Assembly: GCA_001664505.1 (NCBI GenBank)
Contig: CP011806.1
Location: 1,303,538 to 1,336,641, forward strand
DNA: 33,104 nt
Direction of reading: 5' to 3'
Source: Acidobacteria bacterium Mor1
GTDB lineage: Bacteria > Acidobacteriota > Polarisedimenticolia > Polarisedimenticolales > Polarisedimenticolaceae
Position numbers and translations under genes: made by a program. The notes below the pieces were generated by a model. The model was not told where the DNA came from, made no database searches, and was given only the letters and a program-made list of their open reading frames with translations. Of the stretch, positions 7,726 to 14,980 are shown one piece after another (position 1 is the first letter of the stretch; every line of letters begins with the position of its first letter).

Positions 7726-8243
7726 CAGCGAGCCGCCAACGGAGGAAACTCGGGAAGCAGCACGATGCGGTCTCCACGTTCGAGTCCGAGGTCGGCGGCG
7801 GTACCCGCGGCGACCTCCAGGACGTAACGGGACGCCTGGTCCGGATAGTGCGAAGGGCATGGCCCCTCCTCGGGACAGGGCTGGGCGTCGGTGCTCATGT
7901 GCACCACCCGGCCCCGGGGATCGAGCCAGAGGATATCCAGGGCAACCTTGCAATTCTTCATCCAGATGCCGTGGTGCCGGTCACCGGTGAAGACGAAGAG
8001 CATTCCCTCCCGCTCACCGACCCGCTCCCGGTACATGTAGCCCCGCTGGCGGCCGGCCGGTTCGTCGACGACTTCGAGTTCAAATTCTTCGCCGTTCGGG
8101 AAGACCGCGACCGCCCAACCCGCATCGACCGCCTCTGCGGCCCGGGACTCCGCAGCCCGGGACTGGGGGGCGTCGGCAGCGGCGCAATGGACGAAAGCGA
8201 GGAGAACGAAGCCGAGCATGGCCGAGCTGGAAAAGCGTTGCAT
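7725..8243 (-). CDS. Secreted DUF192 family protein
   Basis: 172 residues from the ATG at 8243, with a signal peptide ending near AAADA (residue 25). The DUF192 pattern is complete: RQRGYMYRERVGEREGMLFV, then IWMKNCKVALDILWLD, then PCPEEGPCPSHYPDQ and VLEVAAGTAADLGLERGD. The family is widespread and forms a small beta-barrel; its biochemical function is not firmly established. The two PC motifs are usual. It starts two bases after the upstream gene and its stop overlaps the downstream start, so the three genes from 8878 to 6436 form one unit. Confidence 0.9.
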   Translation of the reverse strand: MQRFSSSAMLGFVLLAFVHCAAADAPQSRAAESRAAEAVDAGWAVAVFPNGEEFELEVVDEPAGRQRGYMYRERVGEREGMLFVFTGDRHHGIWMKNCKVALDILWLDPRGRVVHMSTDAQPCPEEGPCPSHYPDQASRYVLEVAAGTAADLGLERGDRIVLLPEFPPLAAR

Positions 8244-8245
8244 GT

Positions 8246-8878
8246 TCAGTCCTGCCGGGTGCTTACGCCCCGGGATCGCTGATCGGCGAACAGGTCGGCG
8301 GCGTCGCCGCTTCCGCCCGGCTCTCCATCGGAGCCGTAGCACACCAGTTCGAACCCGGCCCCCTTGCGGGTGTACCCGAGAGGCCGGCCCCAGGGATCGG
8401 GTTCGACGCGGTCGAGCTGATCGGGAACGAGTTGATCGAGACTGTCGGGGTAGCTGCGGTTCTTGCGGCGGTATTGATGGATCGCGCGAGCGGTGGCGAT
8501 CATCAGATCGTTGGCGGTGTGGGATGGGAAATTGTCGATCGCGCCGACCAGGTTGCGATAGTGGGTGATGTCTTCCCGTGCTTTGCGCGCGGTCTCGGTC
8601 TCGGGGTACTCGCGCACGACCTGTTCGTAGATCTCGATGGCCCCGCGATAGTCCTGATGGTCGAGGCGTTCGGCGCTCTTGTCGTAGAGCCGTTCGGCGC
8701 GCGTCTCGTCGGACGCACAAGCGGTCAAGATGAGCGCCGACGCCAGCAAGAAAGCGATGAGGATGATCCGCGGAAACCCGCGTTCCGAGTTGACTTCCCG
8801 CAGGCGCCGTTCGATAATTCTCGCGCTTCCCGGCACGGCTGAAACCTCGAACTGCGTTGGAAGTGGCGCACGTACCAC
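8246..8878 (-). CDS. Lipoprotein with TPR-like segment and GspG-like C-terminal domain
   Basis: 210 residues from a GTG at 8878. The start is uncertain because no ATG precedes the export signal; a GTG at codon 15 is also possible. A hydrophobic segment leads to the lipobox LTAC with C54 as lipidation site. Residues about 60-105 look like one or two TPR helices (RGAIEIYEQVVREYPETETA). The C-terminal part (about 120-200) matches the globular domain of major pseudopilin GspG: RSYPDSLDQLVP, then EPDPWGRPLGY, then YGSDGEPGGSGDAADLF, including the acidic calcium-loop residues. It has no prepilin cleavage site, so a pseudopilin-type domain has been placed on a lipid anchor. First gene of the three-gene run down to 6436; likely periplasmic or outer membrane. 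Confidence 0.72.
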   Translation of the reverse strand: MVRAPLPTQFEVSAVPGSARIIERRLREVNSERGFPRIILIAFLLASALILTACASDETRAERLYDKSAERLDHQDYRGAIEIYEQVVREYPETETARKAREDITHYRNLVGAIDNFPSHTANDLMIATARAIHQYRRKNRSYPDSLDQLVPDQLDRVEPDPWGRPLGYTRKGAGFELVCYGSDGEPGGSGDAADLFADQRSRGVSTRQD

Positions 8879-8915
8879 GACCTTCGCGGTGCGTTCGTCT
8901 CAAGGTTCACTTTAA

Positions 8916-10262
8916 ATGACGCTGAGGCCCAGGGCAAACGAGATCCCCGATCTGATCGGCCGTCTGGGCAGCCGAAGTGAAGCGCGCATCGATGCAGCCC
9001 GGGCCCGGCTGGCGATCATCGGAGGCCGGGCCGTCGAAGGGTTGATCGAGGCCCTCGAAGGGGGCAGCCGCCGCGTCCGCACCCACGCCATGCCCCTGCT
9101 CGCCTTGATCGGCGATCCCCGCGGCCGCGAACCGTTGGTCGCCATGTTGCGAGACCGGGATCCCCGAATGCGGGCCATCGCCGCCAAGGCGCTTTCCCGA
9201 TTCCCCTCCCCCGAGGTTGCCTGCGCGCTGCGCCGCCTCGCCGCCGACCGGGAACAACCGGACGAGGTCCGGGTCGCCGCGGTCCGCGCCGCCATCGATC
9301 AGTACGCCGCGGGTCAGGAACAGACCCTCGGCTTGATCCTCGAACATCTTCACGACACTTCCGAGCGCGAGGCCGTGCGCCTGGGAGCGTTCTCGATCCT
9401 GCGCCACCTGGACGGGTCCCAGCGCCGCACCATGCTGGCCGCCCTGAGAAGGGACGCCAACGAGGCGGTGGTCGAAAAAGCCCGCCGTTACGGCGCTCCG
9501 AATCAACCGCCGCGCGAGGACCGCGACCCGGTCGAGGTGCTGATCGAGGAACTGGGCGAAGACGACTACGGCCGCTGGAACGCCGCGGTCCACCGTTTGA
9601 TCAAACAGGGCCGCAAGGTGGTCGTGCCCCTGGTCGAGGCGATGCAGAGCCGCTCCCACGACCCCGAGTACTGCACCCGCGCCGGCATGGTGCTGAAAGC
9701 CCTCGGCCCCCGGCGGGCCAAGGCGCTGGCCGACCTGATCGAAACCGTCGACGAGCCGCTGCCGCTCCAGGTGCTGGTCGAGGTGATCGGGGCCATGGGC
9801 GAAAAGTCGATGATCTACGGGCTCAAGGATCTGATCGACCGCATCGCCGAGCGCCCCCAGGGCGCCACGGAGTTGACCGGCTTCGACATGATGCAGCGGG
9901 TGCGGGCCAAGGCCCACCTGGAGTTGGCGCGCATCGGCAGCCGGGTGGCGATCCAGGATCTGCGCGACGCCCTGGCCGACCGCGACCGACGGGTCGAACT
10001 CGAAGTGCTCGCCGCCGTTGAGGCGATCGGCAAGCGGGACGAGCTCCTCGACCTGCTGCGCGCCTGGCCCCGGGAAGATCGCTACATGCGCGAACGCATC
10101 GCCGAGGTGGTGCGCACGATCATGAAGCGCGAACGCATCCGCCGAAACAACAAGATGTTCCAGAGTCTGGCCGGCGAGTCCCGCCGGGCCTTCGAAGCGA
10201 TCTGCCCGCAGCCGGGCCGGCAAGGCCTTCGCCGGGCTCCCGTACCGCGGCCTGCTCCGTAG
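8916..10262 (+). CDS. HEAT-repeat protein
   Basis: 448 residues with no signal peptide or membrane helix, so cytoplasmic. The first 180 residues are clear HEAT/PBS-lyase-type helical repeats (AVEGLIEALEGGSRRVRTHA, REPLVAMLRDRDPRMRAIAA, ACALRRLAADREQPDEVRVA), each about 30-35 residues. More divergent repeats run to about 400, and the tail is basic and Pro-rich. Such proteins act as binding scaffolds; no enzyme motif is present. It is divergent from the lipoprotein gene with only 37 bases between the starts, so the promoters must overlap the coding ends. pgk follows after 57 bases, containing a small hairpin (10268-10289). Confidence 0.8.
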   Translation: MTLRPRANEIPDLIGRLGSRSEARIDAARARLAIIGGRAVEGLIEALEGGSRRVRTHAMPLLALIGDPRGREPLVAMLRDRDPRMRAIAAKALSRFPSPEVACALRRLAADREQPDEVRVAAVRAAIDQYAAGQEQTLGLILEHLHDTSEREAVRLGAFSILRHLDGSQRRTMLAALRRDANEAVVEKARRYGAPNQPPREDRDPVEVLIEELGEDDYGRWNAAVHRLIKQGRKVVVPLVEAMQSRSHDPEYCTRAGMVLKALGPRRAKALADLIETVDEPLPLQVLVEVIGAMGEKSMIYGLKDLIDRIAERPQGATELTGFDMMQRVRAKAHLELARIGSRVAIQDLRDALADRDRRVELEVLAAVEAIGKRDELLDLLRAWPREDRYMRERIAEVVRTIMKRERIRRNNKMFQSLAGESRRAFEAICPQPGRQGLRRAPVPRPAP

Positions 10263-10319
10263 TTGTACCCTGCCTCCGCTTATGCAGGGCCTCCCGAGAC
10301 ATTGGATGGAGTCCGGTTC

Positions 10320-11501
10320 ATGAAGAAGCTCGACGTTCGACAGATGGAGGTGCGCGGCAAGCGCGTCTTCTGCAGGGTGGACTTCAATGTCCCGCTGGAC
10401 GGTGCGCGGGTCGCCGACGACACCCGCATCCAGGCGGCCCTGCCCACGATCCGCCTGCTCAGCGAGCAAGGCGCCAAGGTGATCCTGGCCTCGCACCTCG
10501 GCCGCCCCAAAGGCCAGGTCAAGCCGGAGATGTCCCTGAAACCTGCTGCCGAGTGTCTGGCCGGGCATCTGGGCCGACCGGTCGCCTTCGCCGGCGACTG
10601 TGTCGGAGACGAGGCGAACTCCGCGGCTCACGCCGTCGAGGCGGGCGGCGTGCTGCTGCTCGAGAACCTGCGTTTCCACGCCGAAGAGACCGGCAACGAC
10701 GAGAGCTTCGCCGCGGCCCTGGCCGGCCTGGGTGAAGCCTACGTCAACGACGCCTTCGGTACGGCTCACCGGGCGCATGCTTCCACCGCCGGCGTTCCGT
10801 CGCGGCTGCGCCCCGCCGGAGCGGGGCTCCTGATGCAGAGCGAACTGGAGCATCTGGGCGCGCTGGTCTCGGCACCCGAGAAGCCCTTCGTTGCGGTCCT
10901 CGGCGGCGCCAAGGTCTCGGACAAGATCGAATTGATCGACAACCTGATGCCCAAGGTGGACGCCTTCGTGATCGGCGGCGCCATGGCCTACACCTTCCTC
11001 AAGAGCCGCGGCATCGCCGTCGGCGGCTCCCTGGTCGAGGGGGACAAGCTCGATCTGGCCAGGGAACTCAGCGAGAAGGCGGAGGCCCAGGGCAAGGAGA
11101 TCCTGCTCCCCGTCGACCACGTGGTCGCCGTGGGCGGGAACGACGACGACCACCGCCCCACCCGGGGCATCGAGATCGCCGACGACGAAGCGGGTATGGA
11201 TATCGGGCCCAAGACCGCCGAGGCCTGGGCCCAGCGGCTCGGCAGCAGCAAGACGGTGCTGTGGAACGGTCCGGTCGGCCGGTTCGAGGTCGAAGCGTTT
11301 TCCGGCGGCAGCCGCCGGCTGGCCGACGCCCTGGCGGCCGCCGGCAACACTTCGGTGGTCGGTGGCGGCGATACCGCCGCGGCGGTGCGCAAGTTCGGCC
11401 TCACCGGACAGATGACTCACGTCTCCACCGGAGGCGGCGCGTCCCTCGAGTTTCTTTCCGGCACGACCCTTCCGGGTGTCGCCGCGCTGGATGACGCGTG
11501 A
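10320..11501 (+). CDS. pgk: Phosphoglycerate kinase
   Basis: Transfers phosphate from 1,3-bisphosphoglycerate to ADP in glycolysis. 393 residues, normal length. Family motifs are present in order: RVFCRVDFNVPL near the N-terminus, DDTRIQAALPTI, ASHLGRPKG, GGAKVSDKIELIDNL, GGAMAYTFL, LWNGPVGRFE, and the GGGDTAAAV and STGGGASLEFL loops of the nucleotide site. The ATG at 10320 is chosen because the homologous N-terminus begins there and GGAG lies 8 bases before it; the frame remains open upstream to a TTG at 10263. Its TGA overlaps the tpiA start, so the two glycolytic genes are translationally coupled. Confidence 0.98.
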   Translation: MKKLDVRQMEVRGKRVFCRVDFNVPLDGARVADDTRIQAALPTIRLLSEQGAKVILASHLGRPKGQVKPEMSLKPAAECLAGHLGRPVAFAGDCVGDEANSAAHAVEAGGVLLLENLRFHAEETGNDESFAAALAGLGEAYVNDAFGTAHRAHASTAGVPSRLRPAGAGLLMQSELEHLGALVSAPEKPFVAVLGGAKVSDKIELIDNLMPKVDAFVIGGAMAYTFLKSRGIAVGGSLVEGDKLDLARELSEKAEAQGKEILLPVDHVVAVGGNDDDHRPTRGIEIADDEAGMDIGPKTAEAWAQRLGSSKTVLWNGPVGRFEVEAFSGGSRRLADALAAAGNTSVVGGGDTAAAVRKFGLTGQMTHVSTGGGASLEFLSGTTLPGVAALDDA

Positions 11502-12262
11502 TGCGGCGGCCGCTGGTCATCGGCAACTGGAAGATGCACCTGGGTCCGCGGGATGCCGAGGCGTTGGTGCGCGCCGTCGACGAAGGGCGTCTGTCCTCCA
11601 ACGAGGCACAGGCCGGGGTCGCGCCCCCCTACATCTCGATTCCTGCGGTGAGCGCGTGCCTGGCAAACAGCGAGCTGTTGCTCTGCGCCCAGAACATGCA
11701 CCAGGAGGAGAAAGGCGCCTTCACCGGCGAGGTCTCTGCGGCGATGCTGACCGAGGCCGGAGTCAAGATGGTGCTGCTGGGGCATTCGGAGCGCCGCACC
11801 CTGTTCGGCGAGACCGATGAACAGATCGGGCTCAAGGTCGCGGCGGCCGCGGCCCGGGGCCTGGTGCCGGTGCTCTGCATCGGGGAAACCGAGGAGCAGC
11901 GCGACCGGGGCGAAACCCTCGAGGTGGTCGGCCGGCAGCTCGCGGCGGGCCTGGGAGACATGCCCGTTTCCGACGGCAGCGAACTGGTGGTGGCCTACGA
12001 GCCGGTCTGGGCCATCGGCACCGGCCGCACCGCCACGCCGGAGCAGGTCGACGAGGTCCACCGGGCGATCCGCGGCATGCTGACCGAACATCGCGGCGCC
12101 GTTGCGGCCGGCGGTGTGCGCCTGCTGTACGGCGGCTCGGTCAAACCGGGCAACGCCCGGGAACTGTTCTCCTTGGCCGATGTCGACGGCGGGTTGATCG
12201 GCGGAGCCTCGCTGGAGGCCCGGTCTTTCCTCGACATCCTCTTCGCCGCGCGGACCGAGTAG
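11501..12262 (+). CDS. tpiA: Triosephosphate isomerase
   Basis: Interconverts dihydroxyacetone phosphate and glyceraldehyde-3-phosphate. 253 residues, normal for the family. Active-site residues are all visible: K11 in IGNWKM, H95 in LLGHSERR, and E167 in AYEPVWAIGTG, plus the phosphate-binding YGGSVKPGN loop. I choose the ATG at 11501, which shares its A with the pgk stop (TGATG). A GTG immediately before it (11498) is the only alternative. In many bacteria secG and tRNA-Leu come next; here an antiporter cluster lies between. Confidence 0.98.
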   Translation: MRRPLVIGNWKMHLGPRDAEALVRAVDEGRLSSNEAQAGVAPPYISIPAVSACLANSELLLCAQNMHQEEKGAFTGEVSAAMLTEAGVKMVLLGHSERRTLFGETDEQIGLKVAAAAARGLVPVLCIGETEEQRDRGETLEVVGRQLAAGLGDMPVSDGSELVVAYEPVWAIGTGRTATPEQVDEVHRAIRGMLTEHRGAVAAGGVRLLYGGSVKPGNARELFSLADVDGGLIGGASLEARSFLDILFAARTE

Positions 12263-12316
12263 CCCGGGCCCGAGCCACGATTCTCGGAATAGGCGCCTTC
12301 AGACGCCGCCGACTGC

Positions 12317-12325
12317 TGGTACAAT
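12317..12325 (+). promoter_or_regulatory. Candidate extended -10 promoter of the Mrp cluster
   Basis: TGG-TACAAT (12317-12325) is an extended -10 with five of six consensus bases, 55 bases after tpiA. The -35 region (about 12297-12302) is poor, as is common with extended -10 promoters. Start of transcription near 12332 would put the whole folded leader (12337-12422) in the RNA. Confidence 0.5.
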
Positions 12326-12336
12326 CCCGACCGCTT

Positions 12337-12422
12337 CGGCTCAAGGAGGAGCCGCGACGGCCGATGGTGCTGGACCCCGGGGGACGAAAGTCCCATTGTG
12401 GGGAAGGTCGTCGCCGGGAGGA
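12337..12422 (+). promoter_or_regulatory. Folded leader RNA ahead of the Mrp cluster, possible riboswitch
   Basis: The 5' leader can fold almost completely. Hairpin A has a 6-pair stem, 12337-12342 with 12349-12354. A long helix P1 pairs 12355-12362 with 12406-12413. Inside it P2 pairs CCCC 12375-12378 with GGGG 12400-12403, and P3 is a five-pair stem 12381-12385/12390-12394 capped by a GAAA tetraloop (12386-12389). An asymmetric internal loop (12363-12374 against AA 12404-12405) is left open, as a ligand pocket could be. The ribosome site GGGAGGA (12416-12422) begins two bases after P1, and its CCGGG could instead pair with CCCGG in P2. Ligand sensing, for instance of Na+ by the DUF1646-type Na+ riboswitch or another cation-sensing class, is inference from the downstream genes. 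Confidence 0.45.
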
Positions 12423-12425
12423 ATC

Positions 12426-12902
12426 GTGAAGCACGCGGGGAGTTTGTTCTTTGTCCTGACGGGCATCTGGCTCGTCTGGTCGGGCCATTTCAACCCGCTG
12501 CTCATCGGTTTCGGTCTCGCCTCGGTCCTGCTGGTCCTGGTCATCGTCGGCCGCATGGGGATCGCTGACCACGAAGGCGCGCCGATCGAGGTCCTGCCCC
12601 GAGCCCTGACCTACGCTCCCTGGCTGCTGCTCGAGATCGCCAAGGCCAACATCGACGTGGTTCGCGTCGTGCTCTCGCCGAAGATGCCGATCTCCCCCAG
12701 CCTGTTCGAGTGCGATTCGACCCAGAAGTCCGACCTGGGCCGCACCATGTACGCCAACTCGATCACCCTCACACCGGGGACGGTCACCGTCGAAGTCAGA
12801 GAGGGGCGATTCAAGGTCCACGCGCTGACCAATGCCGCTGCCGACGGCGTGAAGAGTGGCGAGATGGACCGCAGGGTGACCGGTGTCGAGGGGCAAGCGT
12901 GA
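12426..12902 (+). CDS. mrpE: Mrp-type cation antiporter subunit E (MbhA-like)
   Basis: 158 residues from the GTG at 12426, preceded by GGGAGGA. Two closely spaced N-terminal membrane helices (about 5-18 and 20-40) and a third around 58-75, then a soluble domain with the MrpE hallmark MYANSITLTPGTVTVEV. MrpE belongs to the membrane module shared by Mrp antiporters and membrane-bound hydrogenases and is needed for assembly. First gene of a nine-gene run in which nearly every junction overlaps. The stop overlaps the next start (GTGA). Confidence 0.92.
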   Translation: MKHAGSLFFVLTGIWLVWSGHFNPLLIGFGLASVLLVLVIVGRMGIADHEGAPIEVLPRALTYAPWLLLEIAKANIDVVRVVLSPKMPISPSLFECDSTQKSDLGRTMYANSITLTPGTVTVEVREGRFKVHALTNAAADGVKSGEMDRRVTGVEGQA

Positions 12903-13258
12903 TCCTGGCAGCCTCAGCCGGCGCACCCGCCGGCATTCCCGACGCCATGTTCCCCTTCCTGGTCGTGACGCTGATCGCCAGCTTCGTGACCATGGCCCTG
13001 GCGCTGACCCGCGCCTCCCTGGGGCCGACCACCTTCGATCGCATTCTCGGCGTCAACATGTTCGGCACCAAGACCGTGCTGTTCATCAGCCTGATCGCCT
13101 TCGTCACCGGCCGCCGGGATTTCATCGACCTGGCTCTGCTCTACGCGCTGATGAACTTCATCGGCGTGATCGCCGTGCTGCGCTTCTCCAAGTACAAGCA
13201 GTTCTCCGATCTGGACGAGCAGGAGAGCCAAGGCAGCCCTCCCGGAGTCGAGGAATAG
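12899..13258 (+). CDS. mrpF: Mrp-type cation antiporter subunit F (MbhB-like)
   Basis: 119 residues with three membrane helices. The family core is clear: LTRASLGPTTFDRILGVNMF, followed by ALLYALMNFIGVIAVLRF. It starts at the GTG overlapping mrpE; an internal ATG at codon 17 is a possible later start. MrpF carries a conserved Asp/Arg pair (here D in TTFDRILG) placed near the ion pathway in Mrp structures. The C-terminal tail of about 20 residues is polar. mrpG starts three bases later. Confidence 0.92.
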   Translation: MILAASAGAPAGIPDAMFPFLVVTLIASFVTMALALTRASLGPTTFDRILGVNMFGTKTVLFISLIAFVTGRRDFIDLALLYALMNFIGVIAVLRFSKYKQFSDLDEQESQGSPPGVEE

Positions 13259-13261
13259 GCG

Positions 13262-13606
13262 ATGGAGATGGCCCTCGACATCCTCAGCTGGCTACTGATC
13301 GCCTGCGGTGCGCTGCTGGGCATGGTCGGCGGGATCGGCTTGATCCGGCTCCCCGACTTCTACTGCCGGCTTCACGCGGCCGGGGTGACCGACACCGGCG
13401 GCGCGACCCTGTTCCTCACCGGCCTGATGCTCCAGTCGGGCCTCTCGCTGATCACCTTCAAACTGCTGGCGATCCTGTTCTTCCTGCTGGTCACGAGTCC
13501 GACGGCGACCCACGCCCTGGCGTCGGCGGCGCTGAGTGACGGCCCCGAGCCGCTCCTCGACGGATCTCGTGCGAAACGACGCGGAGGTGGGTCATCGCGA
13601 AACTGA
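13262..13606 (+). CDS. mrpG: Mrp-type cation antiporter subunit G (MbhC-like)
   Basis: 114 residues, three membrane helices. Family signature: GGIGLIRLPDFYCRLHAAGVTDT followed by a helix and the TSPTATHALASAA motif. The last 25 residues are polar and Arg-rich, and the stop at 13604-13606 lies within the probable N-terminal coding region of the next gene. A small scaffold subunit of the membrane module, needed for complex assembly. Confidence 0.93.
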   Translation: MEMALDILSWLLIACGALLGMVGGIGLIRLPDFYCRLHAAGVTDTGGATLFLTGLMLQSGLSLITFKLLAILFFLLVTSPTATHALASAALSDGPEPLLDGSRAKRRGGGSSRN

Positions 13607-13632
13607 TCGACATCATCCTGCTGACCCTGCTG

Positions 13633-14190
13633 GTGATCACCACCGTGCAGATCGTGCGGGTTCGCAGCCTCTTCGCCACGGTGATGCTGACCGGCATCTT
13701 CAGCCTGCTGGGCGCCGGCTGGATGATGACCCTCGACGCCCCCGACGTGGCCTTCACCGAGGCGGCAGTAGGTGCCGGCATTGCCACGGTGCTGATGCTC
13801 AGCACCCTGGCGCTGACCACCCGCCGCTCCAAGACGCCGACGGGAAACAAGCTGCTTCCCCTGCTGGTGGTCGGCGTGACCGGAGCGCTGCTGGTCTGGG
13901 CCACCCTGGACATGCCGCACCTGGGCGACCCCAGCGCGCCGGTGCATCAACACGTCGCTCCGCGCTACCTGGCGCAGAAAGAGATTCACGGCCACGCCGC
14001 GCAGGCGGAAACCGGCGTGCCCAACGTGGTCACCGCCGTGCTCGGCAGCTACCGCGGATACGACACCCTGGGTGAGACCACGGTGATCTTCACCGCCGCC
14101 ATCGGCGTGATGCTGGTCCTCGGCGGCCGGCGCCGCCGGGACGACGCCTCGTCGAAGCGCAAGGGCAAGGCCAAGGGGAAAGCGGCATGA
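13633..14190 (+). CDS. MbhD/MbhE-type subunit (equivalent of MrpA C-terminal part)
   Basis: 185 residues from the first standard start codon, GTG at 13633. The N-terminal half has the DUF4040/MbhD pattern APDVAFTEAAVGAGIATVL, and the C-terminal half has the MbhE pattern NVVTAVLGSYRGYDTLGETT followed by a final helix and a Lys-rich tail. In Bacillus-type Mrp this region is fused to the end of MrpA; here it is a separate gene, as in membrane-bound hydrogenase operons. The reading frame continues upstream without a stop and encodes the expected first helix (IAKLIDIILLTLLV). GGAGG at 13583-13587 is six bases before an in-frame ATC at 13594, so the real start may be that non-standard codon. The stop overlaps mrpB by four bases. 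Confidence 0.85.
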   Translation: MITTVQIVRVRSLFATVMLTGIFSLLGAGWMMTLDAPDVAFTEAAVGAGIATVLMLSTLALTTRRSKTPTGNKLLPLLVVGVTGALLVWATLDMPHLGDPSAPVHQHVAPRYLAQKEIHGHAAQAETGVPNVVTAVLGSYRGYDTLGETTVIFTAAIGVMLVLGGRRRRDDASSKRKGKAKGKAA

Positions 14191-14618
14191 GCCCGGTCCG
14201 CCGCCAGCACGTGATCCTGCGGGTCGTGGCCAAGCTGCTGATCCCGTACATCCTGCTGTTCGCCCTCTACGTGCAGTTCCACGGCGACTACGGCCCGGGC
14301 GGCGGCTTCCAGGCCGGCGTGATCTTCGGCGCCGCTTTCGTGCTCTACGGCCTAATCTTCGGCCTCGAGCGGGCCAAGGCCGCCGCGCCCCCGCGCATCA
14401 TCGAGATCCTGGTCTCCCTCGGAGTCCTGCTCTTCGCCGGAGTGGGCGTGGCCTCGATGTTCAAGGGGGGCAACTTCCTCGACTACGGCGTGCTCGAACA
14501 TGACCCGCTGGCCGGACAACACCTGGGCATCCTGGTCATCGAGCTCGGCGTGGGCATCACCGTGACCGCCGCCATGATCACCCTGTACTTCTATTTCGCC
14601 GGACGCGGGAGGGCCTGA
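14187..14618 (+). CDS. mrpB: Mrp-type cation antiporter subunit B (MbhF-like)
   Basis: 143 residues, four membrane helices. The MrpB signature GDYGPGGGFQAGVIFGAAFVL is complete, followed by LDYGVLEHDPLAGQHLGILVIELGVGITV in pattern. Part of the central membrane module next to the MbhE-type helix. The ATG overlaps the previous stop (ATGA), and the TGA overlaps the mrpC start (TGATG). Confidence 0.95.
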   Translation: MSPVRRQHVILRVVAKLLIPYILLFALYVQFHGDYGPGGGFQAGVIFGAAFVLYGLIFGLERAKAAAPPRIIEILVSLGVLLFAGVGVASMFKGGNFLDYGVLEHDPLAGQHLGILVIELGVGITVTAAMITLYFYFAGRGRA

Positions 14619-14980
14619 TGGAGACCTTCCTCGGCCTCTACAACTACTGGGTGGTCATCTTCCTGATGATGACCGGCTTCTACACCGTCATCTCCCGGGG
14701 CAACCTGGTGAAGAAGGTGGTGGGCCTCAATATCTTCCAGGTCTCGGTGTTCCTGCTCTACATCAGCATGGGCAAGGTCGAGGGGGGCACCGCCCCGATC
14801 CTGGTCGACGGCCAGAACGTCGCCTACTCCAACCCGCTGCCCAGCGTCCTGATCCTGACCGCCATCGTCGTCGGCGTCGCCACCACCGGTATGGCGCTGG
14901 CCCTGATCGTGCGCATCCAGGAGGAGTACGGCTCGATCGAGGAAGACGAGATTCTGAAGATGGAGCAGTCGGACGCATGA
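14618..14980 (+). CDS. mrpC: Mrp-type cation antiporter subunit C (NuoK/MbhG-like)
   Basis: 120 residues with three membrane helices, homologous to NuoK of complex I. Typical features are NLVKKVVGLNIFQVSVFLLYI and ILTAIVVGVATTGMALALIV around a loop that contains NPLPSVLILTAIVVG. The C-terminal tail is acidic. It links the small-subunit module to the antiporter subunits. It overlaps mrpD by four bases. Confidence 0.95.
   Translation: METFLGLYNYWVVIFLMMTGFYTVISRGNLVKKVVGLNIFQVSVFLLYISMGKVEGGTAPILVDGQNVAYSNPLPSVLILTAIVVGVATTGMALALIVRIQEEYGSIEEDEILKMEQSDA

Noticed and set aside
7725-8903. Long form of the DUF192 gene reaching back to 8903
   Set aside because: The extra N-terminal part lies over the GspG-domain lipoprotein gene; the ATG at 8243 begins a good signal peptide.
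8907-11420. An 837-codon open frame on the minus strand opposite the HEAT gene and pgk
   Set aside because: It crosses two real genes, including pgk with all family motifs, and has the low-complexity look of an antisense shadow.
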